Notes: a model not told the origin generated them from the sequence alone. Counted from the stretch's first letter, positions 34,445-43,886 are shown. The stretch: DNA of 64,000 nucleotides from G963665085 sp963665085 (GCA_963665085.2 CAXXXS010000003.1:34688-98687); one strand, 5' to 3'. Made by a program: numbers and translations.

Positions 34445-36865
34445 ATGAAACTATTACAAATATCTATTTTTTTCGTCATCCTGGCTGGTCTTATATCATG
34501 TGAAACTAAATTTGAAGAGAACCTAACTTTTGATCGAAAAATATCAATCAATGAAGATTGGCGATTTCACTTAGGTGATATAGAAGAAGGTCAAAACTTC
34601 ATCTTTGAGGATAGTCTATGGCGCACTGTAGATTTACCTCATGATTGGGCTATTGAGGGGCCTTTCTCCTCTGAAAATGCCAGTGGTTCCGGATATTTAC
34701 CCGGAGGAATAGCATGGTATCAGAAACACCTGAAAATTCCTGAGAACATAAAAGACAAAAATTTAACCCTTATGTTTGATGGGGCATATCAAAAAGCTGA
34801 AGTTTGGATAAATGGAGAATACCTGGGCACAAGACCCTATGGTTATATTAGTTTCTTTTTTGATATCACAAAGTACGTAAAACCAGATTCTGATAACATT
34901 ATAACGGTTAAACTCGATCACAGTATTGTTTCTGATTCTCGCTGGTATACAGGTAATGGCATCTACCGTAATGTTTGGCTAATACCTACAAATAATATTA
35001 GTGTTGATACCTGGGGAACTTTTATAACAACACCAGAGGTTAATAAAGAGATGGCTCATGCTTCCGTTGAAATAACTGTAAACAACAAAGAAGAGCTTGA
35101 ACAGGATATTATAGTAAAGAGTATAATTCTTGATAAAAATGGTATTGAACGTAGCGTTGAAAGTTTGTCAACTTCAATTGCTCCAAATATTTCAAACACA
35201 TACCAGTTTTCTCAGGAAATTGCTACTCCAGATCTTTGGTCTCCAGAAACACCTTTTTTGTATACAAATGTTATCACTATCCATAAAACAGATGGAACAA
35301 TAGTAGACAAGTACGAAACTCCATTTGGTATTCGCAAAATTACATTCACTCCAGATAAAGGATTTTTCTGTAATGACAAGCCTTATAAACTAAAAGGTGT
35401 TTGTATGCATCATGATTATGGGGCACTTGGTGCGGCAAGAACTCCTGAGGCTATTTATCCGGTTCTTAAAAAACTGAAAGATGCAGGTTGTAATGCGATA
35501 AGAACAAGCCATAACCCGGAAGATCCGGAATATCTGAACCTACTAGATACAATGGGATTTTTTGTTATGGAAGAAGCTTTTGACGAATTCAAAAGAGGAA
35601 AAAAGAAATGGATCAAAGGCAGAAATGTTGGTCAAAGGCTTGGAATTAAAGCGTATCCTGAATATTACAACCGAAATGGATATAGTGATTTCTATGAAGA
35701 ATGGGCGAAAAAAGATATCCAGGACATGGTTAAAAGAGACAGGAACCATCCAAGTATCATCATATGGAGTGTTGGTAATGAAACCGATTATCCAAACGAT
35801 CCTTACCAGGATCCGAATGTCAAATCAACATTTGATCCTACACTTCCTCCTGCTACAGAAATTGCAGAATTAGTTACAGACCTTAGCTCCTGGATAAAAG
35901 AAATTGATTCAACCCGTGCAATTACTCAAGCTTTGGCAAATACACCTGTCACTAATGCAGTTGGTGTTCCTGAATTACTAGATGTTGTAGGTTATAACTA
36001 CCAGGAAGATTATTATGAACAAGATCACAAAAAATATCCAGACAGGGTTATTTATGGTAGTGAAAACGATGATAACCCGGCAGCATGGAAAGCTGTAAGG
36101 GATAACGAATATATTTCTGGCCAGTTTTTGTGGACAGGAATGGATTATCACGGTGAAGCTGGAATTTTCTCTCAACATTCTTTTGCTGGTGGATTGATTG
36201 ATTATTGTGGATTTGAAAGACCTGCATACTATATGAGGCAGAGCTTCTGGACAGATAAACCCATGGTAAAACTTGTCCTTGCAGAAAAAGACAGTTGGAA
36301 CCAAGGCATGCATCTTAATTGGCATAAAGGTAAAACGTTATTCGTAATTTGTTATACCAATTGCGAAGAAGCTGAACTTTTCTTAAATGGCGTTTCACTT
36401 GGCAAAAAAGAATTGGATCAGGAGAGACTAAATATCTCCTGGGAAATAAACTCTAAGCCAGGTACTTTATCTGTAAATGGAATTAAAAATGGTGAAATAA
36501 TATGTACTGAAGAATTAACAACAGCTGGAAAACCTAGTGATTTAGAATTTAAACCAGTCGTTGTACATTCTGATAAATTCAATTATGATTTAATTCAGGT
36601 AGAAGTCAATATGGTAGATAAAAATAACATCATTGTTCCTGGTGCTAATTCGTTAATTGAATTTAACATAGAAGGAGAAGGGCAAATTATTGGAGTGTGT
36701 AATTCCAATTATAATTCTATTGAACCCTACAACACAAATACTCGTCGATTGTACGAAGGTCGTTGTTTGGTTATAATTAAAACAAAAGATAAAAACAGCA
36801 CAAAGCTGAATATAAAATCATCAGAACTTGAAAAGGATTTTTCAGTAAGTTTTGATAAAGTATAA
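34445..36865 (+). CDS. Glycoside hydrolase family 2 (beta-galactosidase-like) lipoprotein
   Basis: 806 aa. Lipobox AGLISC (Cys19) implies a membrane anchor. GH2 layout: sugar-binding domain (~30-200; INEDWRFHLGDIEEG, VDLPHDWAIEGPF, WYTGNGIYRNVWL), Ig-like domain (~205-300), TIM barrel (~305-600) with the acid/base Glu in SVGNETD (~443) and the nucleophile Glu in YGSEND (~539), then C-terminal Ig-like domains (~610-806). The GVCMHHDYGALG and RTSHNPEDPEYL boxes are typical of beta-galactosidase members, but beta-glucuronidase or beta-mannosidase activity cannot be excluded. Part of the PUL; 31 bases after the surface lipoprotein gene. Confidence 0.92.
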   Translation: MKLLQISIFFVILAGLISCETKFEENLTFDRKISINEDWRFHLGDIEEGQNFIFEDSLWRTVDLPHDWAIEGPFSSENASGSGYLPGGIAWYQKHLKIPENIKDKNLTLMFDGAYQKAEVWINGEYLGTRPYGYISFFFDITKYVKPDSDNIITVKLDHSIVSDSRWYTGNGIYRNVWLIPTNNISVDTWGTFITTPEVNKEMAHASVEITVNNKEELEQDIIVKSIILDKNGIERSVESLSTSIAPNISNTYQFSQEIATPDLWSPETPFLYTNVITIHKTDGTIVDKYETPFGIRKITFTPDKGFFCNDKPYKLKGVCMHHDYGALGAARTPEAIYPVLKKLKDAGCNAIRTSHNPEDPEYLNLLDTMGFFVMEEAFDEFKRGKKKWIKGRNVGQRLGIKAYPEYYNRNGYSDFYEEWAKKDIQDMVKRDRNHPSIIIWSVGNETDYPNDPYQDPNVKSTFDPTLPPATEIAELVTDLSSWIKEIDSTRAITQALANTPVTNAVGVPELLDVVGYNYQEDYYEQDHKKYPDRVIYGSENDDNPAAWKAVRDNEYISGQFLWTGMDYHGEAGIFSQHSFAGGLIDYCGFERPAYYMRQSFWTDKPMVKLVLAEKDSWNQGMHLNWHKGKTLFVICYTNCEEAELFLNGVSLGKKELDQERLNISWEINSKPGTLSVNGIKNGEIICTEELTTAGKPSDLEFKPVVVHSDKFNYDLIQVEVNMVDKNNIIVPGANSLIEFNIEGEGQIIGVCNSNYNSIEPYNTNTRRLYEGRCLVIIKTKDKNSTKLNIKSSELEKDFSVSFDKV

Positions 36866-36898
36866 AAAAGTCTCTATTCACTTCAAGCATAGTAAATT

Positions 36899-36950
36899 CT
36901 TGGCATCAAAACCTAAGTTGCTGATTCTAAACAGCAACTTAGGCGCCAAG
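36899..36950 (+). terminator. Strong nested hairpin between the GH2 and GH30 genes
   Basis: CCTAAGTTGCTG (36912-36923) pairs exactly with CAGCAACTTAGG (36932-36943) over an eight-base loop, enclosed by CTTGGC (36899-36904) with GCCAAG (36945-36950). No T-run follows, so it is more likely an internal operon stabiliser/attenuator than a full terminator. Confidence 0.6.
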
Positions 36951-36976
36951 TCATAGAAATCAAAAAACATAAAGAC

Positions 36977-39340
36977 ATGAGAACTTTGCTAATATTAATT
37001 ATCGGGATAAGTTTCTTCTGTTCAACGTTAGATGCACAATTGCTCGCTACCTTTGAAGATGATGATACAAATTACATATCACTCTCAGAAGAATGGTACG
37101 ACTCAACATTGTTTGTCGAATACCCGGGAATTTTTCAGAATCCTGATACTACCGGAATTAACAACTCTAAAAAATGCTTTGGGGCAATAAATGTTGCAGA
37201 TGCTGATTGGTGGGGAAATTTTGTTTGTTTAAATATTGACAGTACAATTATTATTGGTGAAGACAACCGGTTTTTGAGTTTTCAAATATTTCGTTCGCTA
37301 CAACCCAAAGAAGTAAGAATTGGTTTCAATGGCAGGGAATCAACAGATGAAATTTATTTTGGAAAAACAAACGAGACCAATACCTGGGAAGAAGTTCTTG
37401 TCGATCTGTTACCGAGTTACGAAGGACAGGAGCTTAATCAGTTGTGGATAATCTTTAGCTGTAACTGGTATGATCCCAGGACTGGCTGGGGAGAAGCTGG
37501 TTATTATTTTGATAATTTCGAACTAAAAAGCAGTAGTACAATTCCATATTCTGTAACAATTAATCTGGCAAAAACATATCAGGAAATTGAAGGTTTTGCA
37601 GCATCTGATTGCTGGGCCGGAAATTACGTTGGACAATGGAGTGAAACTCCCCGTAGTAATGCAGCTGAAAAACTTTTCAGCCAGGAATTTGACAGTAATG
37701 GTAATCCCAAAGGAATAGGTCTTTCTATGTGGCGGTTTAACCTAGGTGCCGGTACTTACGAACAGGGAGAAAGCAGTGGTATCGACGATTTATCAAGAAG
37801 AGCAGAATGTTTTATCGATAGTGAAGGAAACTACGACTGGACAAAACAAGCTGGACAACAATATTTTCTTAAACAAGCAAAATCTTATGGATGTGAGCAT
37901 TTTGTTGCGTTCTCAAATTCACCATTAACCATCTATACAAAAAATGGAAAAGGATATGCAGATCCGGGTGGTGAATGCAACCTTAAAGATGATAGTTTTG
38001 ATGATTATGCAGATTATGTAACCACAGTATTAAAACATTTCGAAGACGAAGAAGATATAAAATTCTCGTTTATCAGTCCTGTTAACGAACCTCAGTACGA
38101 CTGGACCGGAGGTCAGGAAGGAAGTCCGTGGACAAACAGCGATATAAAGGATATCACCACGCATTTAGACGCTTCCATTCAATCAAAAGAGTTAGACACA
38201 AAAATATTATTAGCCGAAGCGGGTAGCTGGGAATATCTTTATAAGTCAAGTAGCAGGGCAGGCAACCAGATTTCTGAACTTTTTAATAGTTCCTCATCCA
38301 ATTATGTAGGAGATTTAAATAATGTTGCACCAATAATTTGTGGACATAGTTATTGGACCTTCAGTACCAATGATGAATTAAAAGAAGTTCGGAATAATGT
38401 TAAAAATTACACTGAATTTAATTTTATAAAATCCTATCAGACTGAATGGAGCCTTTTGGATGCTGAACCTGAGACTTCCACCGGGTTTCCTGCAAGTTAT
38501 GACATGGCTTCTTATATGGATATAGCATTGTTTATGGCAAAAGTTATACAAAGCGACCTTTGTTTCGCAAATGTTTCTTCATGGTCTTATTGGACAGCGA
38601 TGGATGTTGAACGATGGGGACATAAAAACAGGTTCTTTTTAATTCGTGTAACTCCTTCTGATGGGGCTTATGGATCAATAGATAACAGTGGCACAACAGA
38701 AGACACCCCTACCCTATGGGCCCTTGGTAATTTTAGCCTGTTTGTAAGGCCTGGTTACAAAAGAATCAATATTAGTGGTGCCGATGACATGAATGAATTA
38801 TTTGGTTCTGCTTATATAGCACCGGATACGTCCCGCATTGTTGCCGTATATGTAAATACCAGCTATTCAAACATTCTGCTTTCTACTGATTTTTCTAATT
38901 TAGATGAATCCATAACAACAATTGAGAAATATGTCACAAATTCAACATCAAACTTAAGCCGGGATCTATTATTTCCAGAAACATTTAGTAATGATACCAT
39001 TGAGATTCCCAATCGTTCTGTTACAACAATTATTTATAATATAAAAGATAATACTACCGAAATTAAAAACGAGAACTTAAAAAGTCAGGCTCTAAATATA
39101 TATCCAAATCCTGTTAAAAAAGGTTCTGATATTCAAATTACTCCATTAGATAATAACAATTCTTCTATGGCAGATATTAAGCTAATAACTCTTAATGGCA
39201 GGTTAATAAAACAAACGTCCTGTAATATATCAAATGGAAAATATTGCTTTAACATTCCTTCAAATACACCGCAAGGGTTATATATGGTGAAGCTAAATTC
39301 AGGTAATTTAAGGTACAATCAAAAAATATTTGTTTTCTGA
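36977..39340 (+). CDS. Secreted GH30 glycosidase (beta-1,6-galactanase-like) with T9SS sorting domain
   Basis: 787 aa. Signal peptide (1-20), an N-terminal beta-sandwich of carbohydrate-binding type (~22-185), then the GH30 barrel and side beta domain (~190-690): EIEGFAASDCWAGNYVGQW, acid/base Glu in SPVNEPQYDW (~370), nucleophile Glu in SYQTEWSLL (~490), YWTAMDVERWG and the side-domain RPGYKRINISG. The C-terminus (~710-787) is a type IX sorting domain (NIYPNPVKKGSDIQI, LNGRLIKQT, PQGLYMVKLNSG). The (A/G)ASD-x-W-x-x-x-xVG segment is the form I recall in GH30 beta-1,6-galactanases rather than glucocerebrosidases. It should be secreted, whereas the GH2 partner is lipid-anchored. Confidence 0.88.
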   Translation: MRTLLILIIGISFFCSTLDAQLLATFEDDDTNYISLSEEWYDSTLFVEYPGIFQNPDTTGINNSKKCFGAINVADADWWGNFVCLNIDSTIIIGEDNRFLSFQIFRSLQPKEVRIGFNGRESTDEIYFGKTNETNTWEEVLVDLLPSYEGQELNQLWIIFSCNWYDPRTGWGEAGYYFDNFELKSSSTIPYSVTINLAKTYQEIEGFAASDCWAGNYVGQWSETPRSNAAEKLFSQEFDSNGNPKGIGLSMWRFNLGAGTYEQGESSGIDDLSRRAECFIDSEGNYDWTKQAGQQYFLKQAKSYGCEHFVAFSNSPLTIYTKNGKGYADPGGECNLKDDSFDDYADYVTTVLKHFEDEEDIKFSFISPVNEPQYDWTGGQEGSPWTNSDIKDITTHLDASIQSKELDTKILLAEAGSWEYLYKSSSRAGNQISELFNSSSSNYVGDLNNVAPIICGHSYWTFSTNDELKEVRNNVKNYTEFNFIKSYQTEWSLLDAEPETSTGFPASYDMASYMDIALFMAKVIQSDLCFANVSSWSYWTAMDVERWGHKNRFFLIRVTPSDGAYGSIDNSGTTEDTPTLWALGNFSLFVRPGYKRINISGADDMNELFGSAYIAPDTSRIVAVYVNTSYSNILLSTDFSNLDESITTIEKYVTNSTSNLSRDLLFPETFSNDTIEIPNRSVTTIIYNIKDNTTEIKNENLKSQALNIYPNPVKKGSDIQITPLDNNNSSMADIKLITLNGRLIKQTSCNISNGKYCFNIPSNTPQGLYMVKLNSGNLRYNQKIFVF

Positions 39341-39411
39341 TAATTAAAATTAATTCTTGACATAAAATTCAATGTGGTTTTGGTATTCTTTTTTGTTATA
39401 AATTATGGTAT

Positions 39412-39465
39412 TATATGGAGCAATTCATCTTAAATAAAACAAGTTTAAGATGATAGTTCCATATA
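39412..39465 (+). terminator. Hairpin at the end of the polysaccharide operon
   Basis: TATATGGA (39412-39419) pairs with TCCATATA (39458-39465), and inside it CATCTTAAA (39426-39434) pairs with TTTAAGATG (39444-39452). Position 70 bases after the GH30 stop fits the end of the PUL transcript; the T-tract is weak. Confidence 0.5.
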
Positions 39466-39548
39466 TACTGTTTAAAAAATGTTAATTAAAATCCCATCAT
39501 AAAATCTATATCAAACCTTTTCATTCATTTCTTTGAAAGAAAAAGAAA

Positions 39549-40412
39549 ATGCGGAAGATTTATTGGTTTATTTCAATCATCCTTTTTTTTACATCATGTA
39601 ATTCTAAATCAGAGTTTCCTGATTTTAAGAAAGACAAAAGTGGATTCTATTTTAATCTGACCAGAATCGGAGAAAATGAGAAGAAACCTGTTATTGGTGA
39701 TTATATAACTGTTGATATTCAATATCTAACTATGGAGGATTCTGTGTTTTTTAAAGGCAGAAGAAAAATACAAATTGACCAACCCGACTCAACAGGTTTA
39801 ATAAATTCTTGTTTTCTATTACTTGCTGAAGGTGATGCCGCTACTTTTCTTATTCCTCCAGATAATTTCTTCTCAAAAACATTACAATCTACAATACCAG
39901 AATTTCTTGCCAATGATCAATTTCTAAAAATTGATATTCATAATCTTGAAATCCAAACAGAATCTGAATATCAAAAAGAAAAAAATGCATTTCTAAAATG
40001 GATTGAAGATTTTGGCGACTTTGAACAAACATTATTAACTCAATTTATTGAAGAACAGAAGATAGGATCACCTCCAAACGAAAACGGTTTGTATAAAATA
40101 AATCTTACAGAAGGGACAGGTAAAAAAGTTGCTATTGGAGACACCATCATTCTGCATTATGAAGGACGGTTCTTAAATGGCAAATTCTTCGACTCAACAA
40201 TAAAACGCCATGAACCTTTCGGATTTGTTTACGGCACTGAATGGCAGGTTATAGAAGGACTCGAAGAAGCTATTGGCACCATGAGAGCGGGAGAGAAATC
40301 AATGTTTATTCTTCCTTCTGAATTAGCTTTTGGGGAGAAAGGTTCTTCAACCGGCATTGTACCTCCTTATACCTCCGTTATTTTTGAAGTTGAATTGCTT
40401 GAAGTAAAATAA
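39549..40412 (+). CDS. FKBP-type peptidyl-prolyl isomerase lipoprotein
   Basis: Prolyl isomerase, 287 aa, predicted lipoprotein (FFTSC, Cys17). Two FKBP-like halves: the first (~35-135) is decayed; the second (~180-287) is a full FKBP_C domain (GDTIILHYEGRFLNGKFFDST, FVYGTEWQVIEGLEEAIGTM, GEKSMFILPSELAFGEKGS, PPYTSVIFEVELLEVK) with most active-site aromatic residues. It lies 69 bases before a second FKBP-like lipoprotein gene on the same strand, probably co-transcribed. A folding role for exported proteins is inferred. Confidence 0.88.
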   Translation: MRKIYWFISIILFFTSCNSKSEFPDFKKDKSGFYFNLTRIGENEKKPVIGDYITVDIQYLTMEDSVFFKGRRKIQIDQPDSTGLINSCFLLLAEGDAATFLIPPDNFFSKTLQSTIPEFLANDQFLKIDIHNLEIQTESEYQKEKNAFLKWIEDFGDFEQTLLTQFIEEQKIGSPPNENGLYKINLTEGTGKKVAIGDTIILHYEGRFLNGKFFDSTIKRHEPFGFVYGTEWQVIEGLEEAIGTMRAGEKSMFILPSELAFGEKGSSTGIVPPYTSVIFEVELLEVK

Positions 40413-40481
40413 TAGACTCTTAAAGCAACCTTTTTACTATTTTAGCCATCTAAGGATAGATTTAATAATTATTCTATAGAA

Positions 40482-41405
40482 ATGAAAAGAACTTTTTTGT
40501 TTGCAGGATTTATTGTTTTAGCAATGACATCTTGCTTAAAGGATGAATCAGGGGAACTAAGGGATCAAGCTCAAACAGAATTTGATGCATATATTACCCA
40601 ACTAAAAAATTCCGGAGTCGAACTGGAAGAAACAAATAATGGTGTTTTTTATGAAATTTCTAAACCTCAGGAAGGAGATAGTCCAGAAATAGGTGATCTG
40701 GTAATCGCAGAAGTTACAGCTAAAGTTATTGACGGAAATACTTTTTTCACTTCAGATCTTGACACTGCTGAGAAATATAACATTGTAAGTGAAACTTTCT
40801 TCTACAGGCCCTATAGGTTTTTCTACGGATATGGCTTTACATATGGTTTTCATGATGCACTGTTTTATGGGGGAGATAGCACAGAAATGAATATTTATGT
40901 CCCTACAGATTTAGGATATGATTATATTGATTATTCACCAACAATACCAGCTTATTCAAATCTAAAATACCAGGTTAAAATACATAATATTACTTCTGAA
41001 CCAGATACTTTAGAAAGATATATTCTGAATAAATATTTGGCCGCAAATGAAATTGCTGTCGAGGATTCTACTGAATATGGTATTTACTTTCAATCACTTG
41101 AAACAAGCGAAGGCGATTCTGTCAGCGTTGGTGATACTGTATCTGTGAAATACACAGCCTCTTTTCTTGACGGAACCGTTTTTGATGAAACAACCGATGA
41201 TGACACTTTTGATTTTATTGTAGGCTCACAATATATTATTTATGGCTTTAATGCAGGAGTATTAGAAATGACAGAGGGAAGTAAAGGCAGGTTTATTATT
41301 CCTTATTATTATGGATATGGAGAAAATCCAAACGATTACCTTACAATATATTTCCCACCTTATTCAACATTAATATTTGATGTGGAACTAGTCGAAATTT
41401 TATAA
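40482..41405 (+). CDS. FKBP-like lipoprotein (second copy)
   Basis: 307 aa, lipobox AMTSC (Cys18). Again two FKBP-like halves. The first (~70-170) is unusually Tyr/Phe-rich (RPYRFFYGYGFTYGFHDALFYGG) and looks catalytically degenerate. The second (~205-307) keeps GDTVSVKYTASFLDGTVFDETT, GFNAGVLEMTEGSKGRFIIPYYYGYG and FPPYSTLIFDVELVEI. It differs strongly from the preceding gene, so any duplication is old. Preceded by TATTTTAG (about 40438), a near -7 box. Confidence 0.82.
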   Translation: MKRTFLFAGFIVLAMTSCLKDESGELRDQAQTEFDAYITQLKNSGVELEETNNGVFYEISKPQEGDSPEIGDLVIAEVTAKVIDGNTFFTSDLDTAEKYNIVSETFFYRPYRFFYGYGFTYGFHDALFYGGDSTEMNIYVPTDLGYDYIDYSPTIPAYSNLKYQVKIHNITSEPDTLERYILNKYLAANEIAVEDSTEYGIYFQSLETSEGDSVSVGDTVSVKYTASFLDGTVFDETTDDDTFDFIVGSQYIIYGFNAGVLEMTEGSKGRFIIPYYYGYGENPNDYLTIYFPPYSTLIFDVELVEIL

Positions 41406-41436
41406 TCAGAAAGATAATTATTTGAATTATAAATCT

Positions 41437-41967
41437 TTATTTTTCTACAGCAACTAATTTAACATCATAAACAACACTTGCCCTGGCAGGGATACAATTT
41501 CCATCACCAACGAGCCCATGAGCAAGATAGGGAGGTAGAATAAATCGTGCCCTATCTCCTTCTCTTAAAAGCAGAACACCTTCTTCCAGGCCAGTTTCAA
41601 CACCTCCTTGTCCTACCAAAAACGTTTTTACCCCTTCATTATCTGAAGAATAACAAATTTTATCATTTAACAACCCTACTGTGTATTCCAGGCTTATATG
41701 ATTCCCTAATTCTACTTTTTTCCCATTTCCATTTTCATAAACTTCCCACCTTAGCCCTGTTTCTGTAATTTGAACATTCCATCCTTTTTGGGTAACGTAA
41801 TTTGAAATGTCTATAGAGTCTTTCTTAACCAATTGCTTATTTACATCGATTAACTTTTCTTTTATATCAACATTATCTTTCTGTGAAGGTGGAAGATAAA
41901 CATCGGGTGTTTGATTTCGACAGGAAAAAATCAGTAAAATGAATAAAACAAAGGTTATATTTTTCAT
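41437..41967 (-). CDS. GldI-like FKBP-type prolyl isomerase lipoprotein
   Basis: 176 aa from the second of two ATGs two codons apart; ATG 41967 gives MKNITFVLFILLIFSCRNQ with the lipobox Cys16. One FKBP_C domain (~75-176; GNHISLEYTVGLLNDKICYSS, LVGQGGVETGLEEGVLLLREGD, ARFILPPYLAHGLVGDGN, ARASVVYDVKLVAVE). Size, lipobox and position downstream of nrnA on the same strand match GldI, a lipoprotein isomerase of the Bacteroidota gliding/T9SS set. No other gld or spr gene lies in the window, so the link to gliding or T9SS is by family only. Confidence 0.82.
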   Translation of the reverse strand: MKNITFVLFILLIFSCRNQTPDVYLPPSQKDNVDIKEKLIDVNKQLVKKDSIDISNYVTQKGWNVQITETGLRWEVYENGNGKKVELGNHISLEYTVGLLNDKICYSSDNEGVKTFLVGQGGVETGLEEGVLLLREGDRARFILPPYLAHGLVGDGNCIPARASVVYDVKLVAVEK

Positions 41968-42060
41968 CTGCATTTTTTAAGTCAGGATCGTTTCATATTA
42001 TTTATTTTTTCAAACTTCTATAAATATTATGAAAAACAAACTCTGGTTTCGTTAATTAAA

Positions 42061-43110
42061 TCAGTCTTTCAATAATAAATTTTTGTATTTGGGTAATAAT
42101 GATTTAAATTTTTCAATTGTTTCTTCGTATGTTATCCTGGATTCTCCCCCGGCAGCATTTAAATGTCCTCCCCCATTAAAATTTTCACTGGAAAATTGAT
42201 TGGCCGGAAAACTTCCTTTCGACCGAAATGATGCTTTAACTAAATTATCTTTCTCAATAAAAAGAGCAGAAAAGATAATACCCTTAATTGAAAGCGGATA
42301 ATTAACAAATCCTTCGGTATCGCCTATCTGAAAATTAAATTCCTCTAATTCCTTTTTAGAGATACTCATAAATGCCGTTCTATACTCAGGAAGATACTGC
42401 ATCTTTTTCTCCAGGCAATAGCCCAACAAGCGCATCCTGTCATACGAATAATTATTGTAGATTTTATCGTGAATAAAATCTTTATCAAGACCGGACTTTA
42501 ACAAGTCGGAAACCGCATAAAAAGTTGATGGATCGGAAGAGTTAAAACTAAATCCTCCTGTATCTGTAGAAATACCTGTATATAAACTTTCTGCTAAAGA
42601 ACAAGTAATTTCCAGAGAATTATCGACAGCTTTCAACACATGATAAACAAGCTCTGCGGTTGAAGAACAGCTCGTATCGGAAATTATTAAATCAGCAAAT
42701 TGTTCTGGAAAAGGATGATGGTCGATTAATACTTTTGTTGCTTTAAATGATTTAAACTCTTCTTCAATAGCACTAATTCGAGATATCGAGTTAAAATCGA
42801 GACAAAAAATCACATCAGCAGATTCAAATTTTTCAATAGCTCCTTTCCTGTTTGCATTTATCTGGATTATTTTATCTGTATCCTCAATCCACAGCAAAAA
42901 TTTAGGTATATCATTGGGAGTAACAACAGAAACATCCTTATTTTCATTTTTCAGGTAATGGTATAATCCCATAGAAGAACCAATCGCATCCCCATCAGGA
43001 TTTTTATGACAAACAATTACGAATTTAGAGCTCTCAGTAATTATTTTCTTTAACCTTTCGATTGTGTTTATATCGATTTCTTTCAATGTCTTTATTTTAA
43101 AAAGTTTCAA
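42061..43110 (-). CDS. nrnA: DHH-family phosphoesterase NrnA (oligoribonuclease/PAP phosphatase)
   Basis: Cytoplasmic Mn-dependent enzyme that degrades 2-5-mer RNAs and converts 3',5'-pAp to AMP. 349 aa with the DHH domain motifs CHKNPDGDAIGSS (~34-46), DVIFCLDFNS, VLIDHHPFPE (~127-136) and ISDTSCSSTAELVY, plus the DHHA1 domain with SFRSKGSFPANQ and the Gly-rich GGGHLNAAGG (~312-321). It diverges from ndk across 116 bases and is followed, 93 bases on, by the GldI-like gene; this trio order is familiar in Bacteroidota. Confidence 0.92.
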   Translation of the reverse strand: MKLFKIKTLKEIDINTIERLKKIITESSKFVIVCHKNPDGDAIGSSMGLYHYLKNENKDVSVVTPNDIPKFLLWIEDTDKIIQINANRKGAIEKFESADVIFCLDFNSISRISAIEEEFKSFKATKVLIDHHPFPEQFADLIISDTSCSSTAELVYHVLKAVDNSLEITCSLAESLYTGISTDTGGFSFNSSDPSTFYAVSDLLKSGLDKDFIHDKIYNNYSYDRMRLLGYCLEKKMQYLPEYRTAFMSISKKELEEFNFQIGDTEGFVNYPLSIKGIIFSALFIEKDNLVKASFRSKGSFPANQFSSENFNGGGHLNAAGGESRITYEETIEKFKSLLPKYKNLLLKD

Positions 43111-43226
43111 AGATAGAAATCAATTCTCTATTAAAAAAAATGTAATAGTCCCGTAAATCAGAAAAAGGGGGTATTTTGATCTTTAAAAATTTAATATCTT
43201 TAAGAATTAACTAAAAAATATGCTCG

Positions 43227-43667
43227 ATGGCAGGAAGAATTACATTAACAATTATTAAACCCGGTGCTGTTGCACACGAGGATATTGGTCCGATTTTACA
43301 TATGATAAACGATGCTGGTTTTCATATTCAAGCAATGAAATACATTAAACTACATTTAAGGCAGGCTGCATCTTTTTATGGAGTGCATGCAGAAAGATCT
43401 TTTTTTGGTGATTTAATCGAATTTATGACATCAGGACCTGTTGTTGTTGCTATTCTGGAAAAAAACAATGCGGTTGAAGATTATCGTAAACTCATGGGAG
43501 CAACAGATCCAAAAAAGGCAGAAGAAGGTACTATCAGAAAAAGATACGCAAAATCTATCCAGTCAAATGCTGTTCACGGATCCGACAGCGATGAAAACGC
43601 AATAATAGAAACAGACTTTTTCTTTTCAAGAAGCGAGAGATTTCCTCTGGAGGGAGATTGCTGCTAA
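43227..43667 (+). CDS. ndk: Nucleoside diphosphate kinase
   Basis: Exchanges phosphate between nucleoside di- and triphosphates through a phospho-His. 146 aa, normal length. Visible are LTIIKPGAV (7-15), YGVHAERSFFGDLIEFMTSGPV, the nucleotide-binding RKLMGATDPKKAE and GTIRKRYAKS, and the active-site His in NAVHGSDSDENA (~118). KPG replaces the more common KPD near the N-terminus. A possible promoter lies upstream (TATCTTTA at 43195-43202, with TTTTG at 43174-43178), though the spacing between the boxes is short. Confidence 0.95.
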   Translation: MAGRITLTIIKPGAVAHEDIGPILHMINDAGFHIQAMKYIKLHLRQAASFYGVHAERSFFGDLIEFMTSGPVVVAILEKNNAVEDYRKLMGATDPKKAEEGTIRKRYAKSIQSNAVHGSDSDENAIIETDFFFSRSERFPLEGDCC

Positions 43668-43806
43668 ATTATAGTAGACCGGAGTACGAAAAACGTAGAC
43701 CGGGAAAGAACCCGCATTTTATTTTTAATAGCCCCTCATTCGGCGCAATTTGAATGAATAATTTTCTGTAAAAATTCAATGTCGTTTAGTTAACGATTCT
43801 GCAATT

Positions 43807-43886
43807 AACGCTGTCAGGAGCTACGCACGCTGACAGGTCGACATACTGATTTAAACCTGTCAGCGTGCGTAGCTCCTGACAGCGTT
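43807..43886. repeat. Perfect 32-bp inverted repeat (palindromic element)
   Basis: Arms 43807-43838 and 43855-43886 are exact reverse complements with a 16-base loop. Each arm is itself partly palindromic (CTGTCAG ... CTGACAG), so it can fold either as one long hairpin or as two smaller ones. It is much richer in G+C than the flanks. The CTGTCAG core recurs in the spacer near 16,231-16,307. Confidence 0.92.
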
